From: Pseudomonadales bacterium
GTDB taxonomy: Bacteria > Pseudomonadota > Gammaproteobacteria > Pseudomonadales > Azotimanducaceae
DNA length: 64,000 nucleotides
Reading direction: 5' to 3'
Assembly (NCBI GenBank): GCA_029251375.1
Contig: JAQXDL010000049.1
Span: 496,001 to 560,000, forward strand
Shown: positions 8,890-17,662 of the stretch, in pieces
Position numbering within the stretch: position 1 is the stretch's first letter
Layout of the letters: every line of letters begins with the position of its first letter
The notes under the pieces: generated by a model
What the model was told of the DNA's origin: nothing
Databases searched by the model: none
Seen by the model: only the letters and a program-made list of their open reading frames with translations
Program-made: the position numbers and the translations under genes

Positions 8890-9528
8890 ATGACTTTAAA
8901 AATTGTAGGTGCGGGATTTGGTCGGACAGGTACCCTGTCGATGAAAAGCGCACTCGAACAGCTAGGTTTCGGACCTTGCCATCATATGATGGAGGTTTTT
9001 GGAAAGCCTGATCACATTGCTCGGTGGCAGGATGCCGCTGATGGCAAGCCTGTTGATTGGGAGTCAGTGTTTGCTGGCTACAACAGTGCCGTTGACTGGC
9101 CGGTTTGTTATTTTTGGCGAGAGCTGGCAGAACTGTATCCACAAGCGAAGGTACTGCTGACCTTGCGTGACCCTGAAAAATGGTACGACAGTGCCATCGC
9201 AACCATTTTCAAAGGCATGTTGAATGCGCCCTCAAACGTGACCGACCCTCATGCTTTGATGGTTCGCAAACTGATTGTTGAAAATACCTTTGGTGGCGAT
9301 ATATCAGATCGAGCCCATGCGATTGAAGTTTTTAATCGGCACAATCAGAAAGTGATCGATACGATACCGGCTGATCGGCTTTTGGTCTTTGAAGCAAGCC
9401 AAGGTTGGGGCCCACTATGTGAGTTTCTTGAGGTGCCAACACCCACGACCGACTATCCAAGCAGCAACTCGACCGCTGATTTCCAAAAGCGTTTTCAATC
9501 AAAATCAAAGTCAGATAAGGCGGAGTAG
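8890..9528 (+). CDS. Sulfotransferase-like P-loop protein
   Basis: Protein of 212 aa starting VGAGFGRTGTLSMKSALEQLG, the nucleotide-loop pattern of the compact sulfotransferase family (Pfam Sulfotransfer_4 type), which would bind PAPS. LLTLRDPEKWYDS near residues 93-105 matches the conserved R-D-P segment that contacts the 3'-phosphate. Family members are widespread in animals, fungi and marine proteobacteria, mostly uncharacterised. It is separated by only 9 nt from the next thioesterase if that starts at 9538, suggesting co-translation. The acceptor is unknown. Confidence 0.75.
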   Translation: MTLKIVGAGFGRTGTLSMKSALEQLGFGPCHHMMEVFGKPDHIARWQDAADGKPVDWESVFAGYNSAVDWPVCYFWRELAELYPQAKVLLTLRDPEKWYDSAIATIFKGMLNAPSNVTDPHALMVRKLIVENTFGGDISDRAHAIEVFNRHNQKVIDTIPADRLLVFEASQGWGPLCEFLEVPTPTTDYPSSNSTADFQKRFQSKSKSDKAE

Positions 9529-9537
9529 CAATTGTCG

Positions 9538-9969
9538 ATGTTTGATGGCACACCTCATGAACTGCCGCCTTATGCTCAAGCGATAGGTATGGAGATTGTC
9601 GATGTTGAGGGGCGGGTGTGTTTACTTAAATTGGCCTACCGTGACGATCTCGTCGGTGACCCCGATACGGGTGTGCTCCACGGCGGTGTTATCACGGCAA
9701 GTCTTGATAATGCTTCGGGTTGGGCCGTCCGCTGCCATGAAGACTGGCACGATGGCGAGAGTATGGCGACGCTGGATATACGTATCGACTATATGAAGCC
9801 CGCGGTTCCTCACCAAGAGATATTGATCGAAGCGCAGTGTTACAAAATCACAAAGTACATCGCCTTTGTTCGTGGCATCGCTTTTCAATCCAGTAAGAAT
9901 GACCCGGTGGCGACATCGGTGGCAGCCTTTATGATTGGTACGCCCAACGCGCAGGGAGCCAATTTATGA
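9538..9969 (+). CDS. PaaI-family hot-dog thioesterase, first of a coupled pair
   Basis: Protein of 143 aa from ATG 9538; an in-frame TTG at 9532 would add two residues and lies at better distance from the GGCGGAG ribosome site, so the exact start is uncertain. Seen: GDPDTGVLHGGVITASLDNASGWA near residues 42-65, where the L-H-G-G pattern and the acidic residue in the following helix are the hot-dog thioesterase active-site signature, and LDIRIDYMKPA. It hydrolyses acyl- or aryl-CoA thioesters by family. The stop overlaps the next start (ATGA at 9966), and the next gene is a second PaaI protein, so a hetero-oligomer is possible. Confidence 0.85.
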   Translation: MFDGTPHELPPYAQAIGMEIVDVEGRVCLLKLAYRDDLVGDPDTGVLHGGVITASLDNASGWAVRCHEDWHDGESMATLDIRIDYMKPAVPHQEILIEAQCYKITKYIAFVRGIAFQSSKNDPVATSVAAFMIGTPNAQGANL

Positions 9970-10391
9970 AATTGTTGGCTGATATGCGGCAGAATAATAC
10001 ATTGGATTTACAGGCGGTCTTGGACCATTTGCCCTACACACGTTTTATGGGTATCAGGGTTGAACAAAGGGGCACTGAGATCACGACGATTATGCCGTTT
10101 GATGACAAGCTCGTTGGTAACACAAACTTACCGGCTATTCACGGTGGCGCGATTGGCTCCTTCCTTGAAATTACCGCGGTGATTCAACTGCTTGCAGAAA
10201 CAAGCATCGAACGTTTTCCTAAGACCGTTGATATATCGGTCGACTATCTTCGCAGTGGCAAGCCTGTCGATACCTACGGTACGGCCATCGTCACGCGACT
10301 CGGACGGCGGGTGGCCAACGTCAGATGTGAGCTTTGGCAAGAAGAACGCCTAAAACCCATCGCGGCTTCCCACGGCCAATTCCTGCTCTGA
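9966..10391 (+). CDS. PaaI-family hot-dog thioesterase, second of a coupled pair
   Basis: Protein of 141 aa with the same fold as its neighbour: GNTNLPAIHGGAIGSFLE near residues 50-68 carries the HGG loop, followed by KTVDISVDYLRSGKP and a C-terminal AASHGQF strand. The acidic residue in the helix after HGG is E rather than D, a common variation. It overlaps the upstream gene by 4 nt, so the two are translated together. Members of such pairs often form mixed hexamers or have split functions. The substrate is unknown. Confidence 0.85.
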   Translation: MKLLADMRQNNTLDLQAVLDHLPYTRFMGIRVEQRGTEITTIMPFDDKLVGNTNLPAIHGGAIGSFLEITAVIQLLAETSIERFPKTVDISVDYLRSGKPVDTYGTAIVTRLGRRVANVRCELWQEERLKPIAASHGQFLL

Positions 10392-10484
10392 TGCTTCCAT
10401 TTTCATTTTTTGCATTGGTTTGTTAATAAGATGCGTGCGAGGGTACGTTAGCGGAGTAAAAGACCCGTCTGCGATACAAACGGC

Positions 10485-10877
10485 ATGAACATTGTGTCGT
10501 TGGATGTGAATATGAAACTAAAGGCATTCGACCCCCTTAAGGTGGTTGCTGATTCAGCTGAAATGGCATTTAACCAGATCGCCGAATTTGATGGCGGTGG
10601 TATTGGTGCATTTTGGTCTGAAGCCGGTGAGACCTCGCCGTGGGAAATGCACCCTGATTGTGATGAGCTCATACACGTGATGGAAGGCGCGGTGACCTTA
10701 GAGGTGCTGCCGAGTGATGGCGGCCCGAGTGTCACGCAACACATTAAAAGTGGCGCTTACTGTGTCGTGCCGCAGGGCTGTTGGCATCGTCAGACTTTGT
10801 TAAAACGGACCAAAGAAATGTATTTAACTCCAGGCATCACGCTTCATTCTAGCGCGGCAGATCCAAGGGTTGGGTAA
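10485..10877 (+). CDS. Single-domain cupin protein
   Basis: Protein of 130 aa with a beta-barrel cupin pattern. Motif 1 is WEMHPDCDELIHVMEGAV near residues 47-64, giving H and E metal ligands; motif 2 is SGAYCVVPQGCWHRQTL near residues 88-105 with the third ligand H. A second ATG nine codons downstream (10512) is also possible, since the first residues are not conserved. Cupins of this size are metal-binding enzymes or sensors; nothing here tells which. It lies between the thioesterase pair and an interrupted GFA gene. Confidence 0.75.
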   Translation: MNIVSLDVNMKLKAFDPLKVVADSAEMAFNQIAEFDGGGIGAFWSEAGETSPWEMHPDCDELIHVMEGAVTLEVLPSDGGPSVTQHIKSGAYCVVPQGCWHRQTLLKRTKEMYLTPGITLHSSAADPRVG

Positions 10878-10917
10878 TAATGGCTGCCGCAAGAACCACA
10901 GTTTTTAGGTGCGGCTG

Positions 10918-11277
10918 ATGAGAAGTCTTTCATGACATTGCGGTGATGTTGAGCTTGAAATCGATGCCGAGCCGACGCTTTTAACGCACTGCACCTGCTC
11001 GATCTGCAGACGTTATGCCGCGTTATGGGGGTTCTTTACGCGAGCAAGTTCACGTCTTTTGTCCGCGCCAGAAAAATCAAAAGTCTATATATGGGGTGAC
11101 AAGTTAGTCGAGTTCTATCACTGCGCAAGTTGTGGCTGTGTCACTCACTACGAGGACATTGAAAAAACGCCGCAAGGGCGCTTGGCTATTAACTTTCGAC
11201 TGCTTGCGCCAAAAAATTATTCGAATATCGCTATTCGTACCTTTAATGGTGCAGATACTTGGCAATATTTAGATTAG
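10918..11277 (+). pseudogene. GFA-family (formaldehyde-activating-like) zinc protein gene with in-frame TGA at the first Cys position
   Basis: From ATG 10918 the frame reads M-R-S-L-S, then TGA at 10933-10935, then HCGDVELEIDAEPTLL, HCTCSICRRYAALWGFFTR and, near the end, YHCASCGCVTHYE. This is the complete GFA pattern (C-H-C-G, C-x-C-x2-C, C-x2-C zinc sites), 119 codons with a normal length, except that the first cysteine codon is replaced by TGA. The remainder has no other stop or shift. The intact relative at 40076-40423 has SCHCG at this position. Options are a recent nonsense mutation, a sequencing error (TGT or TGC to TGA) or selenocysteine; the last has no support from neighbouring sel genes. 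GFA proteins are believed to handle glutathione adducts or small carbonyls. Confidence 0.7.
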
Positions 11278-11338
11278 TGGTGAGCCTCGACAAGATTCTA
11301 TCGCTACCGAGTTGTCATGTTGAACATATACTCTGACG

Positions 11339-12508
11339 TTAACTCGGTGTTGCTGTATACATGTTATTTTCAGCATTCTTGCTCGCAATGTCTTTTAGGC
11401 TTCGTCTGCCGGCTAAGGTGATGATGATGCTTAAGAAAATCATACTACCGAGTGTCACGACGAACAGGGCATTGCCCGTGTGACTGGCAACCAGCCCTGT
11501 AGCGATAGGTCCTAAAATTGATCCTGTACCATTTAACAGTAGCAATATGGTCGCGATCTGTATTCGGTTTAGATCAGATTTGTCGTTTGCTTCTGACGCA
11601 CAAATCCCATAGATGGAAAGACTTGCCCCTCCGAGAAAGAACATGACGATGACTAAGGCTTTGCCATCCGGCGACTGAGTCAGTACAAAGCCACTTAAGA
11701 TCATCGTAAATACTGTGATCACATTCAGAAGTGATGCTCTGCTAAATCTGTCTGACAGCCAGCCCAATGGTAACTGTGCAAGTGCACCTCCTAGTACGAC
11801 TGCGTTCATCATGAAGCCAATCTCAGTAGGGGTTAGGCCTGATTTTTGGGCAGTTAAAGGCGCCATAGTCCAAATGGTACCTGTGACAATGCCGCCCAGT
11901 ATCATGCCCGCTGAAGCGACTATCGGCAGTGTGGAAATCATTCCTAACTTTGCTGATTCCGCTTTAAGCATCATCGGCTGCTCGACGAGAGCAAGACCCA
12001 TCGGTAGGAGGGCGAGAAGCATGACGATGGCGCCGATTCGAAACAATGGTAATAGTTCGATAAGTCCGAGCAGCTGTTGACCAATGCCCAAGCCAATCAA
12101 CGTGGTAAGGATATAAATAGAAATTAAGCGGCCACGATGGTTATTGGAACCAAATTCGTTTATCCAGCTCTCGACGACCGTGTACATGCACGCGAGACAA
12201 CAGCCTGTCACGAACCTTAGCAGTAGCCATGCCCAAAGATAGGGTGAAAATTCGAGTACGAGTAGGGTGGCCGCAGCGGTGCCACCTGCACAAAGAAACA
12301 CCCTGATGTGTCCTGCTCTGGCTAATAGTCGAGGAACGACGATGCAGCCAATAACAAAGCCAAGGAAATAGCTCGCACCCGTTAGCGCTATTGAGAAGTC
12401 AGTCCAACTTAAGCTTCTAGCAAACAAGGGCAATAGTGACAGCTGCAGTCCATGTCCGATAAGAAAGATACCTAAGGATAAAAGAATAGGGGTTATAGGG
12501 TGTCGCAT
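11339..12508 (-). CDS. MFS transporter, YcaD-like
   Basis: Integral membrane protein of 389 aa with about twelve hydrophobic helices. N-terminal LLSLGIFLIGHGLQLSLLPLFAR, and RFVTGCCLACMYTVVESWINE near residues 98-118 match the YcaD/small-molecule MFS subfamily, where the conserved E-S-W segment lies in helix 4. The second half repeats the pattern with LGGALAQLPLGWLSDRFSR, the MFS loop motif G-x-x-x-D-R. The substrate is unknown. It is divergent from the LysR regulator across a 138-nt gap, so regulator and transporter may form a control pair. Confidence 0.85.
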   Translation of the reverse strand: MRHPITPILLSLGIFLIGHGLQLSLLPLFARSLSWTDFSIALTGASYFLGFVIGCIVVPRLLARAGHIRVFLCAGGTAAATLLVLEFSPYLWAWLLLRFVTGCCLACMYTVVESWINEFGSNNHRGRLISIYILTTLIGLGIGQQLLGLIELLPLFRIGAIVMLLALLPMGLALVEQPMMLKAESAKLGMISTLPIVASAGMILGGIVTGTIWTMAPLTAQKSGLTPTEIGFMMNAVVLGGALAQLPLGWLSDRFSRASLLNVITVFTMILSGFVLTQSPDGKALVIVMFFLGGASLSIYGICASEANDKSDLNRIQIATILLLLNGTGSILGPIATGLVASHTGNALFVVTLGSMIFLSIIITLAGRRSLKDIASKNAENNMYTATPS

Positions 12509-12646
12509 TAGTCATTTACTGGCTTAAAAGAAGAGCGCATATTAGTTAAAAAAAACATGAGGTAAAGCAAAAAAAAGTTGTGCAAATAACAAAAAAACGT
12601 TTAACAATGGCGCCGCCAAAGTGGCGAAAAAATGTTGAGACTTATT
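12509..12646. promoter_or_regulatory. Divergent promoter region between MFS transporter and LysR gene
   Basis: A 138-nt AT-rich spacer with several A-tracts (six to eight A) and a short inverted repeat CGCCA-AAG-TGGCG at about 12616-12628 just before the LysR start. LysR regulators often bind such intergenic regions and repress their own gene. No clean T-N11-A box or -10/-35 pair could be assigned. Confidence 0.35.
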
Positions 12647-13492
12647 ATGGATATCAGTTTACTGAAGACCTTTATGGAGGTTAACAAGACAAGGAACTTT
12701 GCACGTGCCGCAGATAATTTGTTCGTCACTTCTGCGGCAGTATCTGCCCGTATAAAACTGCTGGAGTCACAGCTGGGCGTGAGTCTTTTTCTTCGGCATC
12801 GAGGCAATATGCAACTGACGAGCGAAGGTGAAAGATTGTTACCTTTTGCCGAGACACTAATGAATACTTGGGCAAGGACACTGCAAGAAGTCAGTTTGTT
12901 GCCTGAATTTGAAGCGAGAATTCATATTGGTGCTACGTCAAGTATGTGGTCTTTGTCACTTCAAAAGCACTTGCAAACGTTGATCGAGGTTATGCCAGAA
13001 GTGGCGGTGCAGGCTGAGGGGCATAGTACTGAGTTGTTATCCAGAATGTTGATGGACCGAACGATGGACCTGATTATCGCCCATGATCCACCGTCCACAA
13101 GCGAGTGCAAAGTTGAAAAAATTGGTTCGCTAGATTTGGTTCTAGCGAGCACCGAATCTAATGCCAGTGTGAAAGAATCAATGGGTAAAGGATATATTTA
13201 TGTTGATTGGGGTACAGCATTTGCGAGTTTCCATGCGGAGCGCTTTGGCGGAGGTTCATCGCCAGCACCTCTATTAAAAGTTAACCTGGCAGGCATGGCT
13301 TACGATTTACTGCGTACGCGTGTTGGTGCGACCTTTTTACCTCGCACCTTGGTTGATGAAACGCAGTGGTTACATCCGGTAACTGCGGCGCCCTCAATAA
13401 GGCGCTCGATGTTCGCATGCTATAGAGAAAGTAATGATCGCATCGACATTATTCGTCAAGCTATTCAGCACTTGTTGAGTCTGTCACTTTAG
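12647..13492 (+). CDS. hdfR: LysR-family transcriptional regulator, HdfR-like
   Basis: DNA-binding protein of 281 aa from ATG 12647, the start that aligns with HdfR (MD-x-x-LLKTF); an ATG five codons earlier (12632) is possible. The N-terminal winged helix-turn-helix spans residues 4-60 with FARAADNLFVTSAAVSARI and LGVSLFLRHRGNM. The rest is the LysR substrate-binding domain. In enterobacteria HdfR controls flhDC; that role cannot be assumed here because no flagellar genes are near. It is the only recognisable transcription factor in the window. The small PA3496-like gene converges on it. Confidence 0.8.
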   Translation: MDISLLKTFMEVNKTRNFARAADNLFVTSAAVSARIKLLESQLGVSLFLRHRGNMQLTSEGERLLPFAETLMNTWARTLQEVSLLPEFEARIHIGATSSMWSLSLQKHLQTLIEVMPEVAVQAEGHSTELLSRMLMDRTMDLIIAHDPPSTSECKVEKIGSLDLVLASTESNASVKESMGKGYIYVDWGTAFASFHAERFGGGSSPAPLLKVNLAGMAYDLLRTRVGATFLPRTLVDETQWLHPVTAAPSIRRSMFACYRESNDRIDIIRQAIQHLLSLSL

Positions 13493-13513
13493 AAACTGAC
13501 GCAGGCGTGTCGG

Positions 13514-13702
13514 TTAGAAGTCAAAGTCGAATTCTTTTTTGAGCCGTCGTGCCTCCAAGATATCTTCAATCTTACGTCTCACTTCCAATACTTTAACGGT
13601 GTCTTTGGCTGTGGGAAGTTCATCAACAGACAAGATTATGTTGTCTTCGTCTGATTGCTGTGGGTGATCATCTTGTTGATTGTTCGAGGTTGATGACGCC
13701 AT
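13514..13702 (-). CDS. Small acidic protein, PA3496-like (putative envelope integrity family)
   Basis: Protein of 62 aa: an acidic, Q/D-rich N-terminal half and a helical tail RRKIEDILEARRLKKEF. The tail (R-x-K-I-E-x-x-L-E-x-R-R-L) resembles the small PA3496 family of Pseudomonas and relatives, which is annotated as an envelope integrity protein on limited evidence. A clear AGGAG ribosome site lies nine bases before the ATG, supporting real translation. It is convergent with hdfR with only 21 nt between stop codons. The function is not established. Confidence 0.6.
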   Translation of the reverse strand: MASSTSNNQQDDHPQQSDEDNIILSVDELPTAKDTVKVLEVRRKIEDILEARRLKKEFDFDF

Positions 13703-14129
13703 AATTTTTTGCTCCTAAAAGCGCGATTTAATGAGAAATCGGCGACAGAGGAAAGCAAAATCATTTTGTGATTACGCCAAAGAACAGTTGAGTTCGGATG
13801 CGAGTCGTTGATTGAGTTGTCTCAGGGCTGGCCCGGTTTTTGTTTGCTATTGATTAGCTGACCCAACATGCGTGTGGCAGCTTGAATCAGTCAACAACGA
13901 TTTTAGATGATAGGCCAAATTTAGGTTATAAAACCTTCGTCGGTTAGTAGCATCTTTCTAACTCGCTCGCCAGTCGCAGGAAATATTGCGCTTCCGACAT
14001 CTGCGGCTAAGGGTGGCAATGCCGTTTCCCCTAATCCCGTTTTGCTATAGCCGCTTCAAATAAAGTGGATATCAACGCTAGACGCAATCTGAATCCCTCA
14101 CAGGCTAGCATTCGGTTATCCTCAGCTTA
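13703..14129 (+). other. Gap with apparent frameshifted N-terminal remnants of the DUF748 gene
   Basis: 427 nt without an open gene. The last 70 nt before the DUF748 ATG read like preceding DUF748 sequence split over two other frames: VDINARRNLNPSQASIRL (14065-14127), then PQLNASKLQLPATGDGF (14120-14170), which then continues in the annotated frame as SAVAITSPSLRV. Further upstream no convincing coding sequence was found, and no membrane segment typical of the family start is visible. Confidence 0.4.
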
Positions 14130-16151
14130 ATGCGTCAAAATTACAGTTACCCGCAACAGGAGATGGGTTTTAGCGCGGTTGCGATAACGTCGCCGTCGTT
14201 ACGGGTCAATCGCTTTGCCGATGGCACGGTTGATTTAAGTCAGCTTGTCGCTCTAAGTCAGTCGACCGTCCAAAACCAAAATAGTGTGCCAGCAAAGACA
14301 GACGCAGATTGGTCCGTCATGATAGATCTGGTCGAAATGAAAGAGGGCGCTTTGGCAGTGTTGGATGAAACAACACAACCGGCAGCATCCCTGGAAATTG
14401 ATAATCTCAACTTTGAAGTGCGTGACATACAGAACCCAACGACGTCTTCGAGCGGCTTAACGGCGTCGCTTAACATAGGCGAAATGGGCCTCGTCAAAAT
14501 TCAGGGTGCCGCCGCGATCTTGCCCGAGCTAAAGGTAGAGCTCGATGTGACCTTAGCGACGCTGCCATTGGTTATAGTGGACCCTTATTTGAACGCGATT
14601 GCCGATGTTAGGCTCGATAGCGGAGCAGTCTCAGCGCAGCTACAAGTTGTATTGGCCGGCTCAAAAATGAGTATCTTCGGTAGCTCGGCATTAGACGATC
14701 TTGCGGTGATTGATGAGCGTAATAGTTCGAAGCTGCTGGGCTGGAAAAAATTGTCTGTTGATAAGTTTGAATACATTGATTCACCGCCAAGTCTGCATGT
14801 GTCGAGTATTGTGGTTAATGAGCCTTTCACAAAGTTTGAGATATACCCAGATCTATCGACCAATATTGAAAGCATCCTTAAAGCACCAGAAGTGACGACC
14901 AATGCAGCCGCAGAAACGGATCTCGCTAAGCCATTGCAGATGACGTTTGCTTACACGACGATCAATCAAGCGACGCTTGATTTTTCTGATCTTTCGCTTC
15001 CTTTGCCCTTTAGAACTGTCACAACAAACCTGTCCGGAACAATAGGCGCAATATCTTCTTTTACAAGTGAGCCAGCGGATATTCAAATGGAGGGAAAAGT
15101 CGATGAGTTTGGTTTGTCCAGAATGAATGGCAAGCTGAATTTGTTTGAGCCAACGGATTCAATGGATCTGGTGATTGAATTCCGTAATCTCTTGATGACC
15201 TCGTTGTCACCCTATAGCGCCGCCTTCGCTGGTCGAGCAATTGAGCAGGGCAAGCTAAACCTGAACCTCAACTATGTGATTAATGAGGGTGAGCTGCTAG
15301 GCAGCAATGAGCTGTTGTTGTCGGAATTTAAGTTAGGCGAAAAGGTCGACAGTCCTGACGCAGTTAGTTTACCACTCGACCTTGCGGTCGCGCTTTTAAC
15401 GAACAGCGCAGGCGAGATCGATATTGAATTGCCCATCAGTGGCGATGTAAATGATCCAGAGTTCCATATTGGTGGCGTTGTACAAGAGGCGCTGAAACAA
15501 TTTTTAGCTAAGATTGTGACCGCACCGTTTCGTATGTTGGGCGGGTTGATTGGTGTTCAGAGCGATGACTTGGGCGAGATCAAATTCCTCGGCGGTCGAT
15601 CTTCACTTTCTCCACCGGAGCTCGAACAACTTGGAAGCATTTCTAAAGCAATGGAAAAGAGGCCCGATTTGTCTCTGATCATACCGGGTGTTTACGACGA
15701 TCGATTGGATATTCCTGTGCTGCGTTATGAAAAACTCGTCGTTAAAGTCCGTGCTCAGCTAAATCTTGAATCTGAAACTGACGCTAAAGAATTAATGTTA
15801 GATGACTCTGTGCTGAGTGTGTTTGAAGCACTTTCGATGGAAGCTGATCCCGATATGGATTTAGAGTCCCTCAAAGCTGGATTTGTCAAGCCGATAGACG
15901 AGGGCAAAGAACGTTTAGACCAGGTTGCTTACATGGCTGAATTGCGGCACCGACTAGAGTCTGCCGAAAGCGTATCGGTCGAAGAGTTACAGCAGCTCGC
16001 GAGGCAACGCCAAACAAGTATCTTGGAAACATTGAGTCAAGCGGGTGTACCTTCTGAACAGATCGGTTTGGGAGAGATCATGGAAGTCGATTTAGAGGCT
16101 GAGTCCGAAGATGATTGGGTAAGTCTTATTCTAGAAGTGAGTGCTGGGTAA
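14130..16151 (+). CDS. DUF748 / AsmA-like protein, probably missing its N-terminus
   Basis: Protein of 673 aa with DUF748 repeats: VDLVEMKEGALAVLDE-like beta stretches near residues 66-80 and again in the middle, and the family hallmark near residues 410-500 (LPLDLAVALLT, then GDVNDPEFHIGGVV and FRMLGGLIG, then LSPPELEQLGS). DUF748 proteins are long periplasm-spanning proteins related to AsmA, thought to move lipids to the outer membrane; they start with a membrane anchor. This one has none, begins mid-pattern, and is preceded by same-family sequence in other frames. So the reading start at 14130 is probably not a natural N-terminus. Either frameshift decay or base-call errors would explain it. 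Confidence 0.65.
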   Translation: MRQNYSYPQQEMGFSAVAITSPSLRVNRFADGTVDLSQLVALSQSTVQNQNSVPAKTDADWSVMIDLVEMKEGALAVLDETTQPAASLEIDNLNFEVRDIQNPTTSSSGLTASLNIGEMGLVKIQGAAAILPELKVELDVTLATLPLVIVDPYLNAIADVRLDSGAVSAQLQVVLAGSKMSIFGSSALDDLAVIDERNSSKLLGWKKLSVDKFEYIDSPPSLHVSSIVVNEPFTKFEIYPDLSTNIESILKAPEVTTNAAAETDLAKPLQMTFAYTTINQATLDFSDLSLPLPFRTVTTNLSGTIGAISSFTSEPADIQMEGKVDEFGLSRMNGKLNLFEPTDSMDLVIEFRNLLMTSLSPYSAAFAGRAIEQGKLNLNLNYVINEGELLGSNELLLSEFKLGEKVDSPDAVSLPLDLAVALLTNSAGEIDIELPISGDVNDPEFHIGGVVQEALKQFLAKIVTAPFRMLGGLIGVQSDDLGEIKFLGGRSSLSPPELEQLGSISKAMEKRPDLSLIIPGVYDDRLDIPVLRYEKLVVKVRAQLNLESETDAKELMLDDSVLSVFEALSMEADPDMDLESLKAGFVKPIDEGKERLDQVAYMAELRHRLESAESVSVEELQQLARQRQTSILETLSQAGVPSEQIGLGEIMEVDLEAESEDDWVSLILEVSAG

Positions 16152-16370
16152 GTGCCATGATTAGCTCGAATGATAGGCAATATAGGTGCTAATTGGCGTT
16201 AGATTCGCGGCTCAACTTTGATTATGCTTACGTTTCGTTTTTCGCACATACCGATCGCCCTATTGGATAGATTTTATTTCGATTTAAGGCGCAATAAACT
16301 CAATTAAACAATTTAGAAAGTCATTATCAACTCACTATAATCTCATTTTAAACAACGAAAGGAGCCCGCC

Positions 16371-17537
16371 ATGGGTGATGTATACATTGTAGAAGCTTGT
16401 AGAAGTGCTATTGGTAAACGCGGCAAAGGTCTGGCTGGTTTGAAACCAGCTGACTTACTGGGCGCGGTTCAAAAAGGCGCGTTAGATCAGGCCGGTATTG
16501 CACCTGAAAAGATTGATCAAGTTATCGGCGGTTGTGTTTCGCAGGTGGGCGAGCAATCGTTCAACATTGCTCGAATTGCTTGGTTGTCCCAGGGACTTCC
16601 TTTGGAAGTGGCCGCAACAACGGTAGATTCTCAGTGTGGTTCTAGTCAGCAGGCGACAACAATGGGTGCAGCAATGGTTGCCTCTGGCGTTGAAGATGTT
16701 GTCATGAGTTGTGGCGTAGAGATGATGAGTCGCGTTCCTCTGGGATCCAACATGGCAGGTGGCTCACCTATGGGTGAGAACTATGCGGATTACTATCAAC
16801 CAGCGAGTCAATTCCAAGGCGCAGCAATGATTGCAGAGGAATACCAAATCACTCGTGATGACACTGATGCGTTTGGACTTGCGAGCCAGCAAAAGGCAAT
16901 CAAGGCATCTGAAGAGGGTCGTTTTGACCGCGAAATTATCCCTGTTGAAGCGCCTATTCTTGATGCTGAGTTCAAGCCTACTGGTAAGACGCAGATGATT
17001 TCAAAAGACGAAGGCTTGCGAGCGACGACGTTGGAATCTTTGAAAGGTTTAAAGGCAGTTGCTGGCCAAGAGCTTCACACAGCAGGTACTTCATCGCAGG
17101 TATCCGACGGTGCCGCCGCCGTGATTATGGCATCAGACAAAGCTGTGAAAGAACTGGGTCTAAAACCCCGAGCCAAGATTGTCGCCACAACCTTAGTCGG
17201 CGTCGATCCCGTGACAATGTTGAAAGGCCCAATCCCAGCAACACGTAAAGTGCTGGATAGAGCGGGTTTGACAGTTGATGATATTGATATCTTTGAAGTT
17301 AACGAAGCCTTCGCATCAGTGGTACTTGCTTGGGAGAAAGACCTAGGCATCGATCCCGCTAAGACGAATGTGAATGGCGGTGCAATTGCGCTGGGTCACC
17401 CTACTGGGAGTACCGGTGCGCGCTTGATAACAACGGCACTGCATGAGCTAGAGCGAACTGGTGGTAAATATGCACTAATTGCGATGTGTTGTGGTGGTGG
17501 TTTAGGTACGGGTACGATCATCGAGCGACTCGACTAG
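16371..17537 (+). CDS. Acetyl-CoA C-acyltransferase (thiolase)
   Basis: Thiolase of 388 aa that cleaves 3-ketoacyl-CoA to acetyl-CoA and a shortened acyl-CoA, the last step of a beta-oxidation round. Catalytic residues are visible: C89 in DSQCGSSQQA, H343 in GAIALGHPTGSTGAR and C373 in MCCGGGLGTG. The MGDVYIVEACRSAIGKRGKG start resembles the actinobacterial FadA5/FadA6-type thiolases of steroid side-chain and ring breakdown, so a bulky substrate is possible (inference). A strong AAAGGAG ribosome site precedes the ATG. A terminator follows, so the gene is probably monocistronic. Confidence 0.9.
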   Translation: MGDVYIVEACRSAIGKRGKGLAGLKPADLLGAVQKGALDQAGIAPEKIDQVIGGCVSQVGEQSFNIARIAWLSQGLPLEVAATTVDSQCGSSQQATTMGAAMVASGVEDVVMSCGVEMMSRVPLGSNMAGGSPMGENYADYYQPASQFQGAAMIAEEYQITRDDTDAFGLASQQKAIKASEEGRFDREIIPVEAPILDAEFKPTGKTQMISKDEGLRATTLESLKGLKAVAGQELHTAGTSSQVSDGAAAVIMASDKAVKELGLKPRAKIVATTLVGVDPVTMLKGPIPATRKVLDRAGLTVDDIDIFEVNEAFASVVLAWEKDLGIDPAKTNVNGGAIALGHPTGSTGARLITTALHELERTGGKYALIAMCCGGGLGTGTIIERLD

Positions 17538-17563
17538 TTCGTTAGTAACAAGTGGTAAGGATG

Positions 17564-17588
17564 AAAGGGACCTAGTGTCCCTTTTTTT
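17564..17588 (+). terminator. Intrinsic terminator of the thiolase gene
   Basis: Perfect 8-bp stem AAAGGGAC / GTCCCTTT with a 5-nt loop, running into a T-tract. Confidence 0.85.
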
Positions 17589-17662
17589 CTCGATAATTTT
17601 CACTTTAAAGTGAAAAACAATATTTTTGTAGAACACAGTACACAAACTCAAGGATTAGAATT

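Noticed and set aside
10933-10960. Selenocysteine insertion element (SECIS) downstream of the TGA in the GFA gene
   Set aside because: A 6-bp stem with GGU in the loop exists, but it begins at the TGA and is too close to it; two of the pairs are G.U, and no sel genes are in the window. Kept only as a question in the findings.
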